A program made the translations under genes and the position numbers. The notes under the pieces are model-generated. The model saw nothing but the letters and a program-made list of their open reading frames with translations. It was not told where the DNA came from and ran no database searches. A stretch of 64,000 nucleotides of DNA, from positions 85,691 to 149,690 of the forward strand of contig JAFXHF010000015.1 in assembly GCA_017536545.1 (NCBI GenBank), given 5' to 3'. This DNA is from a bacterium. GTDB lineage: Bacteria > Cyanobacteriota > Vampirovibrionia > Gastranaerophilales > Gastranaerophilaceae. Within the stretch, counting starts at the first letter, position 1, and every line of letters starts with the position of its first letter. Positions 8,327-15,695 of the stretch are shown piece by piece.

Positions 8327-10087
8327 TTAAACTAATGAATATTTTTCTTTGTATTCATCGTAAGTCTTGCTAAAATCTTTGTTATTATAAGATTTTAATT
8401 GTTTTAAAAATTCGTGTTTATCGATGGTTAAATCGTTAGCTTTTAATATTGATGCTCCGATATTTGAACAATGGTCAGAAATTCTTTCAAAATCGTTGAA
8501 TAATTCAGAGATTAAAAAGTCTAATTCGATTGGGCATTCTCCATATTGAATACGTTTAATGTGGCGATTTTTAGCTTTTAGAACCAGCCTATCGATTACC
8601 TGTTCAAGAGGTTCAATTCTTAGTGCTAATTCGTTTGAATTTTTTGAAAAAGCGTGAGTTGTTAACGTTACAACTTCTAGAATTGCACCAACTATTGTTC
8701 TAATGTCTTCAATAAGTTCTGGAGGAAATTCCATTTCTTTATTTTTCTTTTCTTCAGCGATATTCAAAATGTTTATTGCATGATCACCAATTCTTTCATA
8801 ATCACCGATGATAAGTAGCAATCTGGCAATTGAATTGCTTGTTTCTTGAGCAAGTTCTTTATTTGAAGCTTTTACCAAATAATTTTCCATTTTATCTTCA
8901 AATAAGTCGATTAGCTGTTCGTTTTTATTGATAACATCAGCTTTTCTTGGTTGAAAATTTTTAAGTTGCTTTGTTGCGTAAAGAACATTGTTTTTTACAA
9001 GTTTAGCCATTTCGATTACTTTTTGGTTAACTTCAATTGTTGCAAGTTCTGGAGATAGTAATAATCTTTCATCCAAGAATACAACTTCTTCTTTTTTTGT
9101 TTTTGTGTCTTTAACAAGGAAGTTTGCAATATTTTCCAATTGTTTAATAAATGGGAATAACATTATTGTTGTTGCAATGTTAAATGTTGAGTGTAAAATC
9201 GCAACCCCTGCTGGGTTTATGTTTTGATTTAAGATTGGAATATTGAATAATAATTTGCCAAGTTCAAAAATACATAAAAAGATTGCAGTACCAATAATGT
9301 TAAATGTAACGTGTACTACTGCAACTTTTTTAGCATTAGAGTTTACCCCAACACTAGAAATAATAGCAGTGATACAAGTCCCGATATTTTGCCCCATAAT
9401 AATAGGTAATGCCATTGAGTATGTCATATCAACTTTCATAACAAGTGCTTGTAGCATACCAACTGATGCTGCTGAACTTTGGATAATTGCAGTAATTACT
9501 GTGCCTACAAGAACACCAAAAATTGGATTGTTGAATAGCGTCATTAAATTAATAAACTTTTCAGAATGAGATAGGGGTTCCATTGATGTACTCATAAAAA
9601 TCATACCAGTCATCAATATTGAAAAGCCTAAAAATACGCTACCAACATTTTTATTTTTGTTAGATTTTGCTGCAAAAATCATAAGAACCCCAACTAAAGC
9701 AAGAATTGGAGTGAATGATTCTGGTTTGAACATTCTAACAACAACGTTTGTACTTTGGATACCAGACAAACTTAAAATCCAAGCAGTGATAGTGGTACCT
9801 ATGTTTGAACCCATAATTACACCGATAGCTTGTGATAGTTTCATAATCCCTGAGTTTACAAGACCAACAAGCATAACAGTTACTGCTGAAGAACTTTGAA
9901 TAATCGCAGTTATTGCGGCACCTAATACAAGACCTTTCGTTGGGTTTGAGGTCATTGTTTTTAAAATCTTTTCTAATTTCCCGCCTGCAATTTTTTCAAG
10001 TCCAGCTGACATAACATAAATCCCGTATAGGAAAAATGCTAGTCCGCCTAATAATTGAAGTATGCAAAATATATCAAATTTTTCCAT
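8327..10087 (-). CDS. Na+/phosphate cotransporter family protein with PhoU-like C-terminal domain
   Basis: A 586-aa protein. The N-terminal ~350 residues form two inverted membrane repeats, each with the diagnostic Na/Pi cotransporter QSSS/QSSA signature (QSSSAVTVML at 64-73; QSSAASVGML around 203). Each repeat is followed by MGSNIGTTITA or MGQNIGTCITA. The last ~200 residues are helical and PhoU-like (RLLLIIGDYERIGDHAINI; FNDFERISDHCSNIG). Family members import phosphate with Na+. Other Na+-linked genes (ArsB/NhaD antiporter, OadG-like subunit) lie just upstream on the same strand, but a terminator (10106-10130) separates them. Confidence 0.93.
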   Translation of the reverse strand: MEKFDIFCILQLLGGLAFFLYGIYVMSAGLEKIAGGKLEKILKTMTSNPTKGLVLGAAITAIIQSSSAVTVMLVGLVNSGIMKLSQAIGVIMGSNIGTTITAWILSLSGIQSTNVVVRMFKPESFTPILALVGVLMIFAAKSNKNKNVGSVFLGFSILMTGMIFMSTSMEPLSHSEKFINLMTLFNNPIFGVLVGTVITAIIQSSAASVGMLQALVMKVDMTYSMALPIIMGQNIGTCITAIISSVGVNSNAKKVAVVHVTFNIIGTAIFLCIFELGKLLFNIPILNQNINPAGVAILHSTFNIATTIMLFPFIKQLENIANFLVKDTKTKKEEVVFLDERLLLSPELATIEVNQKVIEMAKLVKNNVLYATKQLKNFQPRKADVINKNEQLIDLFEDKMENYLVKASNKELAQETSNSIARLLLIIGDYERIGDHAINILNIAEEKKNKEMEFPPELIEDIRTIVGAILEVVTLTTHAFSKNSNELALRIEPLEQVIDRLVLKAKNRHIKRIQYGECPIELDFLISELFNDFERISDHCSNIGASILKANDLTIDKHEFLKQLKSYNNKDFSKTYDEYKEKYSLV

Positions 10088-10105
10088 AATCTTTTTCCTT
10101 TAAGT

Positions 10106-10130
10106 TAAAAAGGGCAGATAAAATCTGCCC
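10106..10130 (-). terminator. Intrinsic terminator of the antiporter operon
   Basis: On the minus strand GGGCAGAT/ATCTGCCC forms an 8-bp stem followed by TTTTT, eight bases past the stop codon of the 51-aa gene. Confidence 0.85.
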
Positions 10131-10137
10131 AAAATAT

Positions 10138-10293
10138 TTAGCTTCCTTTGAAATGTGCCAAAATAACCATTCCAATAGTTACAAGAATTACAAAAATTAT
10201 TGTACTAAGTGCTCCAGTTCCTTTACTTTCTGAGTAATGGCTTCTATTTAGAGCTGGCCCGTTATTTTGTTCTTTATTTATATTATCTGTCAT
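10138..10293 (-). CDS. 51-aa single-pass membrane protein
   Basis: A short ORF with a good AGGAGA ribosome site 6 nt before ATG. The first ~28 residues are polar (MTDNINKEQNNGP). One hydrophobic helix follows (LSTIIFVILVTIGMVILA), then the short tail HFKGS. It is the last gene of the OadG-like/antiporter operon, 10 bp after the antiporter stop, and is followed at once by a terminator. That position suggests a small accessory subunit of the transporter; this is inference. No homolog is recognised. Confidence 0.75.
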   Translation of the reverse strand: MTDNINKEQNNGPALNRSHYSESKGTGALSTIIFVILVTIGMVILAHFKGS

Positions 10294-10303
10294 AATCTTT
10301 CTC

Positions 10304-11623
10304 CTATTTTAGAAATCTCAAATAGACATAAGCTGTGCTTATAACAAGTGAGATAGTTACAATGCACACCCCATATTTCAAAAATCTCATAAATGAAATT
10401 GGGTGTCCTTCTTTGCTTGCGTTTTCAGAAACTATAACGTTAGCGGCTGCACCGATAATTGTCATGTTTCCTCCTAAACAAGCTCCTAAAGATAGTGCCC
10501 ACCATAATGGGTATGTGTATGTTGCTCCCATAGTTTTTTGAATTTCAACAAGCATTGGTGCCATAGTTGCTGTGTATGGAATATTATCAATAATTCCTGA
10601 GATAATACCTGATGCCCAAAGAATTAACATTGAAGTTGCAGTTTGGCTACCCTGAGTAACTTTTAATATCCATTCTGCCATCAATTTAATCCCGCCAGAA
10701 GCTTCTAAGCCACCAATGATGATAAATAATCCGATGAAGAAGAAAATAGTATTCCATTCAACATCTCTAAGAATTTCAGTTGGTTTTTCAAATAATAACA
10801 AGAAGCTGGCACCTAACATAGCAACAACACAAGTTTCTAAATGAGTAATATCATGTGTCATAAATCCTAGAATTACTAATGATAAAATGATTGTAGATCT
10901 AATCATTAGTTTTTTATCTGTAATTGAATTACTGTTATCTATGTTTGCAACTTCTGCCATTTTTTCAGGGCTAGCAACAAGTTTCTTTTTAAATGCAAGT
11001 GCTAATGCAATAACTACAACCGCTAAAATTATTGCAACAACTGGAGTTAATTCTTTCACAAAATCCATAAAAGATAAGTTACCAGCCGAACCAATAATAA
11101 TATTTGGAGGGTCACCAATCAGAGTTGCTGTACCACCAATGTTTGACGCAAAGATTTCTGTCAAAAGATAAGGGATTGGATCGATATCCAATTTCTTTGC
11201 GATAGCAAACGTAATAGGCATAATTAAAATAACTGTTGTTACGTTATCTAAGAATGCACTTGTTACCGCAGTAAAAATACCTAAAGCAAATAAAACTTTA
11301 ATTGGATGACCTTTTGTTAATTTCAACAATTCATTAGCTAGCCAATTGAAAACACCACTTTTTGTTGTGATTGCAACAATAATCATCATTGCAACAAGTA
11401 AGAAAACTACATTAAAATCTACAAAATTAATAAAGTAATGTGGATTTAATGCTTCACCTATATTTTTTGATTGGCTAACTAAACCTAAAACAATAGTTAT
11501 TGCTGCACCTAAAAGTGCAATTGTAACTTTTGGTATTCTTTCTAGAGCGATAAATATATAAGCTAGGATTAATAGACCTGCTGATATAGCAACACTATGA
11601 GCTGAAATAAATTCTGCTAGCAT
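10304..11623 (-). CDS. ArsB/NhaD-family ion transporter
   Basis: A 439-aa protein with about 11-12 membrane segments. It has the ArsB/NhaD (P-protein-like) signatures FLDNVTTV (124-131) and SNIGGTATLIGDPPNI (160-175), mirrored in the second half by DNIPYTATMAPM and LGGNMTIIGAAANVI. NhaD members exchange Na+ for H+ and ArsB members export arsenite; the Na+-linked neighbours favour a Na+/H+ role, but this is not certain. It has a strong AAAGGAGG ribosome site and overlaps the end of the OadG-like gene by 7 bp, so the two are co-transcribed. Confidence 0.9.
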   Translation of the reverse strand: MLAEFISAHSVAISAGLLILAYIFIALERIPKVTIALLGAAITIVLGLVSQSKNIGEALNPHYFINFVDFNVVFLLVAMMIIVAITTKSGVFNWLANELLKLTKGHPIKVLFALGIFTAVTSAFLDNVTTVILIMPITFAIAKKLDIDPIPYLLTEIFASNIGGTATLIGDPPNIIIGSAGNLSFMDFVKELTPVVAIILAVVVIALALAFKKKLVASPEKMAEVANIDNSNSITDKKLMIRSTIILSLVILGFMTHDITHLETCVVAMLGASFLLLFEKPTEILRDVEWNTIFFFIGLFIIIGGLEASGGIKLMAEWILKVTQGSQTATSMLILWASGIISGIIDNIPYTATMAPMLVEIQKTMGATYTYPLWWALSLGACLGGNMTIIGAAANVIVSENASKEGHPISFMRFLKYGVCIVTISLVISTAYVYLRFLK

Positions 11624-11874
11624 TTTTTACCTCCTTTAAGTGCTGCAACGGCACAGGCAATTGCTAGAGCAATTTCAGAGTCATTGTTTGTTGTTGATTT
11701 TTTCTTAGCTGTAGTTTGCTCTTCTTCCACTGCTTCTGGGAAATATTTACCCAAAAAACTAATGATTTTAGCGTTTATGTTCATAACACAAATCATTATT
11801 GCTAGGAAAAAGAATACAAAACCCATACCAATAACCATTAGAAGGAGTCCATCCTTCCATAATTCGATATTCAT
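11617..11874 (-). CDS. OadG-like sodium-pump decarboxylase gamma subunit
   Basis: An 85-aa protein. It has a short N-terminus, one membrane helix (LLLMVIGMGFVFFFLAIMIC, ~10-29), a polar linker (EEEQTTAKKKS) and a C-terminal Ala-rich helix (EIALAIACAVAALKG). This architecture is that of the small gamma chain of Na+-pumping carboxylic-acid decarboxylases (OadG/MmdD type), which anchors the biotin-dependent complex. The alpha, beta and biotin-carrier subunits are not in this window, so it may act with subunits encoded elsewhere or have been recruited by the antiporter it overlaps. ATG start after a GGAGA site. Confidence 0.75.
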   Translation of the reverse strand: MNIELWKDGLLLMVIGMGFVFFFLAIMICVMNINAKIISFLGKYFPEAVEEEQTTAKKKSTTNNDSEIALAIACAVAALKGGKKC

Positions 11875-11930
11875 TTTTCTCTCCTATTAAATTGTAAATG
11901 TATAAACTAAATTTGATTTATACAAGGAGA

Positions 11931-12323
11931 TTAAGGGGCTCTTGTACAAATCTCATTTTTTAAATGTGGAGATATTTTATGAGATTTGCTGAATAATGTT
12001 TTATTATAATTTGATGTAAAAATTTGTTGTAATAGTTTATTTTGAGCGGAGGTTCTTTCGATAGCTCCACTATTATAAGTATCTCTTCTTGAAGATGATG
12101 TACTAATTTCGTGTCTTTGACTGTTTGATGCTGCAATTGAATTTTCGCTAACATCATCAGACAATGTCAATTCAGGCTCATCTGGAATTGATACGCTATC
12201 TAAAATAATTTCTTGTTGTGAAAAATTAGAATTTAAAAGTGAAAAATCCATTTCTCTTGCATTTGCACTAAGGGAAATGAAAAAACAAACTACTATAAAA
12301 AATATTTTAATAAAATTTTTCAC
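11931..12323 (-). CDS. Small secreted Ser/Asn-rich protein (130 aa)
   Basis: Begins with a signal peptide (FIKIFFIVVCFFISLSANA, ~4-22). The mature part is polar and low-complexity (SRRDTYNSGAIERTS) and ends in a basic segment with one cysteine. The start is GTG and I see no better ATG. No family is recognised. It lies on the minus strand just after the OadG-like gene's own start region, with 56 bp between, and could share or carry that operon's promoter region. Function unknown. Confidence 0.65.
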   Translation of the reverse strand: MKNFIKIFFIVVCFFISLSANAREMDFSLLNSNFSQQEIILDSVSIPDEPELTLSDDVSENSIAASNSQRHEISTSSSRRDTYNSGAIERTSAQNKLLQQIFTSNYNKTLFSKSHKISPHLKNEICTRAP

Positions 12324-12463
12324 GCCTATATTTTATCATAAAGATATTATTATTTCTCTTTATATATCTGGATAATTTTATATTTCTATATATTTGAACA
12401 AAATACCATGCCTTATCGTTAACTACATGTGATGCTTTGTGATGTCGAAAGGAGAATTGTAGT

Positions 12464-13018
12464 ATGAAAAAGATAATTTGTTTAATAGCATTAGCAGTAG
12501 CTTTTGTTGGTGTACCTTGTTTTGCGGCTCCTGGAGGACATCACGGAGGTGGCCATGGAGGTCATCATGGCGGAGGGATGAGGGGCCCAGGTGGACATGG
12601 TGGAGGAAGACCTGCAATGCATGGGCATGTTTCTCATGGGCACAGACCTGGAGGACCTTCAATGGGACACAGACCACCTATGCATGCTGGAGGGGGGCAT
12701 AGACCTCCTCATCATCACGTAGGTCATCATCACAGGCCACTACCACCGCCAATTTACAGACCATACAGACCTTATATAAGACCTTATTATCCTTATTACT
12801 ATTCTTCTGTGTATCCATATTACACGTCTTATTCTTATTATCCAGCAACAACTTATGTTTATGATCCAATTTTAACAACTCCAGTTGTGACAACACCTGT
12901 TTCCACTGCTGTAAATGGAGTTGTTGTTACAGATCCATATTTAAAAGTTAATACTGCAGCAAACGTTATCAATGCGGCAGCTAATGTTGCTACAATGGTT
13001 CGCTACTGGACTTGGTAG
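12464..13018 (+). CDS. Secreted His/Gly-rich then Tyr/Pro-rich protein
   Basis: A 184-aa protein with an N-terminal signal peptide (CLIALAVAFVGVPCFA). Residues ~23-95 are almost entirely Gly, His, Pro and Arg (GGHHGGGHGGHHGGG; HRPPHHHVGHHHRP). A Tyr/Pro-rich block follows (YRPYRPYIRPYYPYYYSS), then a Thr/Val-rich end with NVINAAANVATMVRYW. Dense histidines could bind Zn, Ni or Cu; that is inference. AAAGGAG ribosome site; probably monocistronic, followed by several terminators. No orthologous family is recognised. Confidence 0.8.
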   Translation: MKKIICLIALAVAFVGVPCFAAPGGHHGGGHGGHHGGGMRGPGGHGGGRPAMHGHVSHGHRPGGPSMGHRPPMHAGGGHRPPHHHVGHHHRPLPPPIYRPYRPYIRPYYPYYYSSVYPYYTSYSYYPATTYVYDPILTTPVVTTPVSTAVNGVVVTDPYLKVNTAANVINAAANVATMVRYWTW

Positions 13019-13130
13019 GTCCTCGGCCGGACGGTGCAATATGCCACTAACGGCTGGTAAAAATTTTAAGGCAAACGTGCTCCGCAGGGTTTTTACTCGG
13101 CCGGACGTGGCAGGGGTAAATATTATGCAT
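13019..13130. repeat. GC-rich intergenic island with CTCGGCCGGACG direct repeats
   Basis: CTCGGCCGGACG occurs at about 13022 and 13096, about 75 bp apart, around a stretch much richer in GC than its surroundings (for example GTGCTCCGCAGGG). Short ORFs across it look spurious. It may be an inserted repeat element or a structured RNA. The rest of the gap to 13358 holds terminators and a hairpin with a GAAA loop. Confidence 0.5.
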
Positions 13131-13132
13131 CT

Positions 13133-13160
13133 AAATCTCATCTATTTAGATGAGATTTTT
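13133..13160 (+). terminator. Intrinsic terminator
   Basis: AAATCTCATCTA/TAGATGAGATTT stem followed by T5. Confidence 0.75.
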
Positions 13161-13209
13161 AGTGTTTTGCTAAAGAAAAATTTTTACTTGTCGATACAGA
13201 GAATATAGA

Positions 13210-13233
13210 TATGAAAAACGAAAGTTTTTCATA
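13210..13233. other. Perfect 10-bp hairpin with GAAA tetraloop
   Basis: TATGAAAAAC-GAAA-GTTTTTCATA. There is no T tract. It sits between two terminators with no gene, so it could be part of a small RNA or a leftover element. Confidence 0.45.
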
Positions 13234-13252
13234 CCTCCTCCCCAAGTCTGGT

Positions 13253-13281
13253 AGCCGTTCTTTTTGAAACGGCTTTTTTTT
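13253..13281 (+). terminator. Intrinsic terminator
   Basis: AGCCGTT/AACGGCT stem followed by eight Ts. Confidence 0.8.
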
Positions 13282-13302
13282 ATGTCAAAAATTTATCGTA
13301 AT

Positions 13303-13336
13303 AAAAAACTCTGAGATATTTTCTCAGAGTTTTTTT
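13303..13336. terminator. Bidirectional terminator
   Basis: AAAAAACTCTGAG/CTCAGAGTTTTTT stem with a short loop and T tracts on both strands. It terminates prs from the right and backs up the + strand terminators. Confidence 0.9.
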
Positions 13337-13358
13337 ATTATATATTTACTGTTTATCC

Positions 13359-14378
13359 CTAGCCTACTTGCATTTCTTTTTCAAAACCGAACAATGAACT
13401 TACAGATTCATCATCGTGAATTCTTGAAATTGCTTGAGCAAGTAATGGAGCAACTGAAACCTGTTTAATATTTGATGGCATTTTGCTCATATCAAGTGGA
13501 ATTGTGTTAGTAACGATACATTGAGTGATAGGAGCTGAACCTAATCTTTCAACTGCTGGGCCAGAGAATACTGGGTGAGTTGCACCAACGTAAATTTCTT
13601 TTGCACCTTTTGATTTTAGAAGTTTAGCCGCTTCACAAATTGTACCAGCTGTATCAATGATATCGTCAAACATCAAACAAACTTTGCCTTCAACATCCCC
13701 GATAACGTTAGTTGCGATAGCTTCATTGTGTTTATCACGTCTTTTATCAATAATTGCGATAGGACAATCAAGTTTTTTCGCAAAGTGGCGGGTTCTATTT
13801 GCACCACCCATATCAGGTGAAACTGCAACCATATCGTCTGGATCAATGTTTAAACTTTTAATATAATTTACGATAACGTTTGTTGCAAAGATGTGGTCTA
13901 CTAGTATATTAAAGAAACCTTGAATTTGACCTGTGTGTAAATCCATAGCAAGTACTCTGTCAGCACCTGCAGTTGTTAATAGGTCTGCAACAAGTTTTGC
14001 TGTAATTGCTTCACGACCAGATGTTTTTCTATCTTGTCTAGCGTAACCATAGTAAGGTATTACGGCAGTGATAGTTTTAGCACTTGCACGTTTAAACGCA
14101 TCGATAATAATTAATAATTCCATTAAGTTTTCGTTTACAGGATTACATACAGGTTGGATGATAAATACATCATCACCACGAACACTTTCTTTTACTTGAA
14201 CATAAAGTTCACCATCTGCAAAATTTTTAATGACCATTGGACCAACTGTTGTACCTAAATAATCTGCGATTTCTTGAGCTAGTTTAGGGTTTGAACGGCC
14301 TGAGAATAGCTTGATATCGTGAGTTGGGTTAATTGCTCTTTCTAGTTGGGTATAAGTCATTTCTTCGATTGCAGTCAT
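13359..14378 (-). CDS. prs: Ribose-phosphate pyrophosphokinase
   Basis: Makes PRPP from ribose-5-phosphate and ATP, the entry point to nucleotide, His and Trp synthesis. A 339-aa protein with KLFSGRSNPKLAQEIADYLG near residues 23-42, FADGELYVQVKESVRG, PYYGYARQDRK (~108-118), AMDLHTGQIQGFF, and the PRPP loop DDIIDTAGTI (238-247). I chose the ATG at 14378 (AAAGGA site, matching promoter 14416-14444); the open frame extends further upstream but that part is non-coding. The ~20-residue extension before the conserved core and the overall sequence resemble cyanobacterial enzymes. Confidence 0.97.
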   Translation of the reverse strand: MTAIEEMTYTQLERAINPTHDIKLFSGRSNPKLAQEIADYLGTTVGPMVIKNFADGELYVQVKESVRGDDVFIIQPVCNPVNENLMELLIIIDAFKRASAKTITAVIPYYGYARQDRKTSGREAITAKLVADLLTTAGADRVLAMDLHTGQIQGFFNILVDHIFATNVIVNYIKSLNIDPDDMVAVSPDMGGANRTRHFAKKLDCPIAIIDKRRDKHNEAIATNVIGDVEGKVCLMFDDIIDTAGTICEAAKLLKSKGAKEIYVGATHPVFSGPAVERLGSAPITQCIVTNTIPLDMSKMPSNIKQVSVAPLLAQAISRIHDDESVSSLFGFEKEMQVG

Positions 14379-14415
14379 ATTCTTAATCCTTTCTACGTAA
14401 AAGTCAGCATGGTCT

Positions 14416-14444
14416 ATTATAAATCTGATTGATTTTAACCACAA
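14416..14444 (-). promoter_or_regulatory. prs promoter
   Basis: On the minus strand TTGTGG (-35), 17-nt spacer, TATAAT (-10). The predicted start lies about 30 nt before the prs ATG. Confidence 0.7.
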
Positions 14445-14497
14445 TATTTTTTTAAGTTTTGTTATAATAAAACTCCTAAAAAAATAATTTGTTAGTA

Positions 14498-14530
14498 AAA
14501 AAGATGGACTTAATATTAAATCCATCTTTT
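14498..14530 (-). terminator. Terminator of the aquaporin gene
   Basis: On the minus strand AAAAGATGGA/TCCATCTTTT forms a perfect stem followed by T residues. Confidence 0.8.
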
Positions 14531-14553
14531 CCCTTTCTTTAAATAAAAACTTA

Positions 14554-15192
14554 CTAGTCTTCTTTAACAACAAGTTTATATGTTAAAGCAGCAAGTGCTC
14601 CTGCAACCAAGTTTGTTGCAATAGTGATGAGGATAGAACCTAGGCATGCTGATTTTAGCATCCATAGTCCTAATGCAACTGCAGGGTTAAATGCACCAAA
14701 GCAAAGAACTCCGCCTGCAACAAACGCACCAACCATTACAGTTGAACCGATAGCTAAACCGTAATAAGAATTTCCAGCTGTTGCTTTTGATGTTGCAGTC
14801 ATAAGTACAACATAGCACAGAGCGTAAGTGAATAAGAATTCACCAATAATTAAAGCCATTAAACCAAATGGGCAACCAGCTTCAACTTCAGGGCTTGCAG
14901 TGAAATACATTACAAGACCAGCTGCTGCTGCACCGCCCAAGAATTGTGCAATCCAGTATTGTGCGATTTGAGACCAAGACAATGCACCACGAACTGCTGC
15001 AGCTAGAGATACTGCTGGGTTGTAGTGTCCTCCAGAAACAAAACCACCTGCATAAACCATTACCATCAATACAAAACCGATAGCTACTTTGTGTGCTGGT
15101 AATGCAACTGGTGCAAATGCAGTTAAACCTACAGTGAACACTAGGAAAAATGTTCCAATAAATTCAACTAAATACTTTCTAAGATGTTCCAT
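14554..15192 (-). CDS. MIP-family channel (aquaporin/glycerol facilitator)
   Basis: A 212-aa, six-helix channel with two half-helix NPA motifs: GGHYNPAVSL (NPA 58-60) and GAFNPAVALG (around 174). It conducts water or small solutes such as glycerol across the inner membrane; the short length favours the aquaporin-Z type, but the selectivity filter was not resolved. I chose the ATG at 15192 (MEHLRKYLVEFIGT) behind an AGGAGG site; the longer frame from 15234 would run into the promoter. It has its own promoter (15233-15261) and terminator, so it is monocistronic. Confidence 0.93.
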   Translation of the reverse strand: MEHLRKYLVEFIGTFFLVFTVGLTAFAPVALPAHKVAIGFVLMVMVYAGGFVSGGHYNPAVSLAAAVRGALSWSQIAQYWIAQFLGGAAAAGLVMYFTASPEVEAGCPFGLMALIIGEFLFTYALCYVVLMTATSKATAGNSYYGLAIGSTVMVGAFVAGGVLCFGAFNPAVALGLWMLKSACLGSILITIATNLVAGALAALTYKLVVKED

Positions 15193-15232
15193 AATACATA
15201 ACCTCCTATATAAACACCGAACTAATATTAGC

Positions 15233-15261
15233 ATAATATAAACTTCAATTCAATCTGTAAA
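15233..15261 (-). promoter_or_regulatory. Aquaporin gene promoter
   Basis: On the minus strand TTTACA, 17-nt spacer, TATTAT, about 35 nt before the start codon. Confidence 0.65.
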
Positions 15262-15374
15262 TTGTTTTGTTGGATAATATTTATTAATTGTATTTTTTAT
15301 TTACATTTACTCCCCGCAAATTTATTTTTGTTCGGTTTTATATTATATTAAGGAATAATATTAAAGGAGTCGAA

Positions 15375-15635
15375 ATGAAATTAAATAGTATTACCCCATC
15401 TATAACAAAAGATGTTAGTTTAGATACTCTAGCCAAAAAAGCTCAAGAAATAGCAGACTCTGTTGTGCAAGATTATGTTGGCGTTCGAACAACTCCAAAA
15501 GTGTCTGCAGCTCGAGTTAACTTAGAATTAAATGCTGAAAGTATGTCCCCAAATGAATACATTGCTGCAAGAAGTTATATTGCAGGGTTAGAAATGGAGG
15601 AACTTATAGCTTCAGAAATGAAGATGTTTAAGTAA
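15375..15635 (+). CDS. Small uncharacterised protein (86 aa)
   Basis: I chose the ATG at 15375 behind AAAGGAGT; the longer frame from 15288 lacks a ribosome site and begins with unlikely residues. The protein (MKLNSITPSITKDVSLDTLA...) is polar, with a probable helix around KKAQEIADSVVQDYVG and another at NEYIAARSYIAGLEMEELIA. No signal peptide, no cysteine, no recognised family. It is monocistronic, with a strong bidirectional terminator right after it. Confidence 0.75.
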   Translation: MKLNSITPSITKDVSLDTLAKKAQEIADSVVQDYVGVRTTPKVSAARVNLELNAESMSPNEYIAARSYIAGLEMEELIASEMKMFK

Positions 15636-15647
15636 TTATTTATAAAT

Positions 15648-15685
15648 AAAAGGGGCGGTTTCAATTTTTGAAACCGCCCCTTTTG
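15648..15685. terminator. Strong bidirectional terminator
   Basis: 16-bp perfect stem (AAAAGGGGCGGTTTCA / TGAAACCGCCCCTTTT) between convergent genes. Confidence 0.92.
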
Positions 15686-15695
15686 CTTTTGTTAA

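Noticed and set aside
12423..12896. Overlapping ORFs in other frames of the His/Gly-rich gene
   Set aside because: They are shadows of its low-complexity codons and have no start signals.
14379..14573. Longer N-terminus for Prs
   Set aside because: The extension overlaps the prs promoter and the preceding terminator and is unlike the family.
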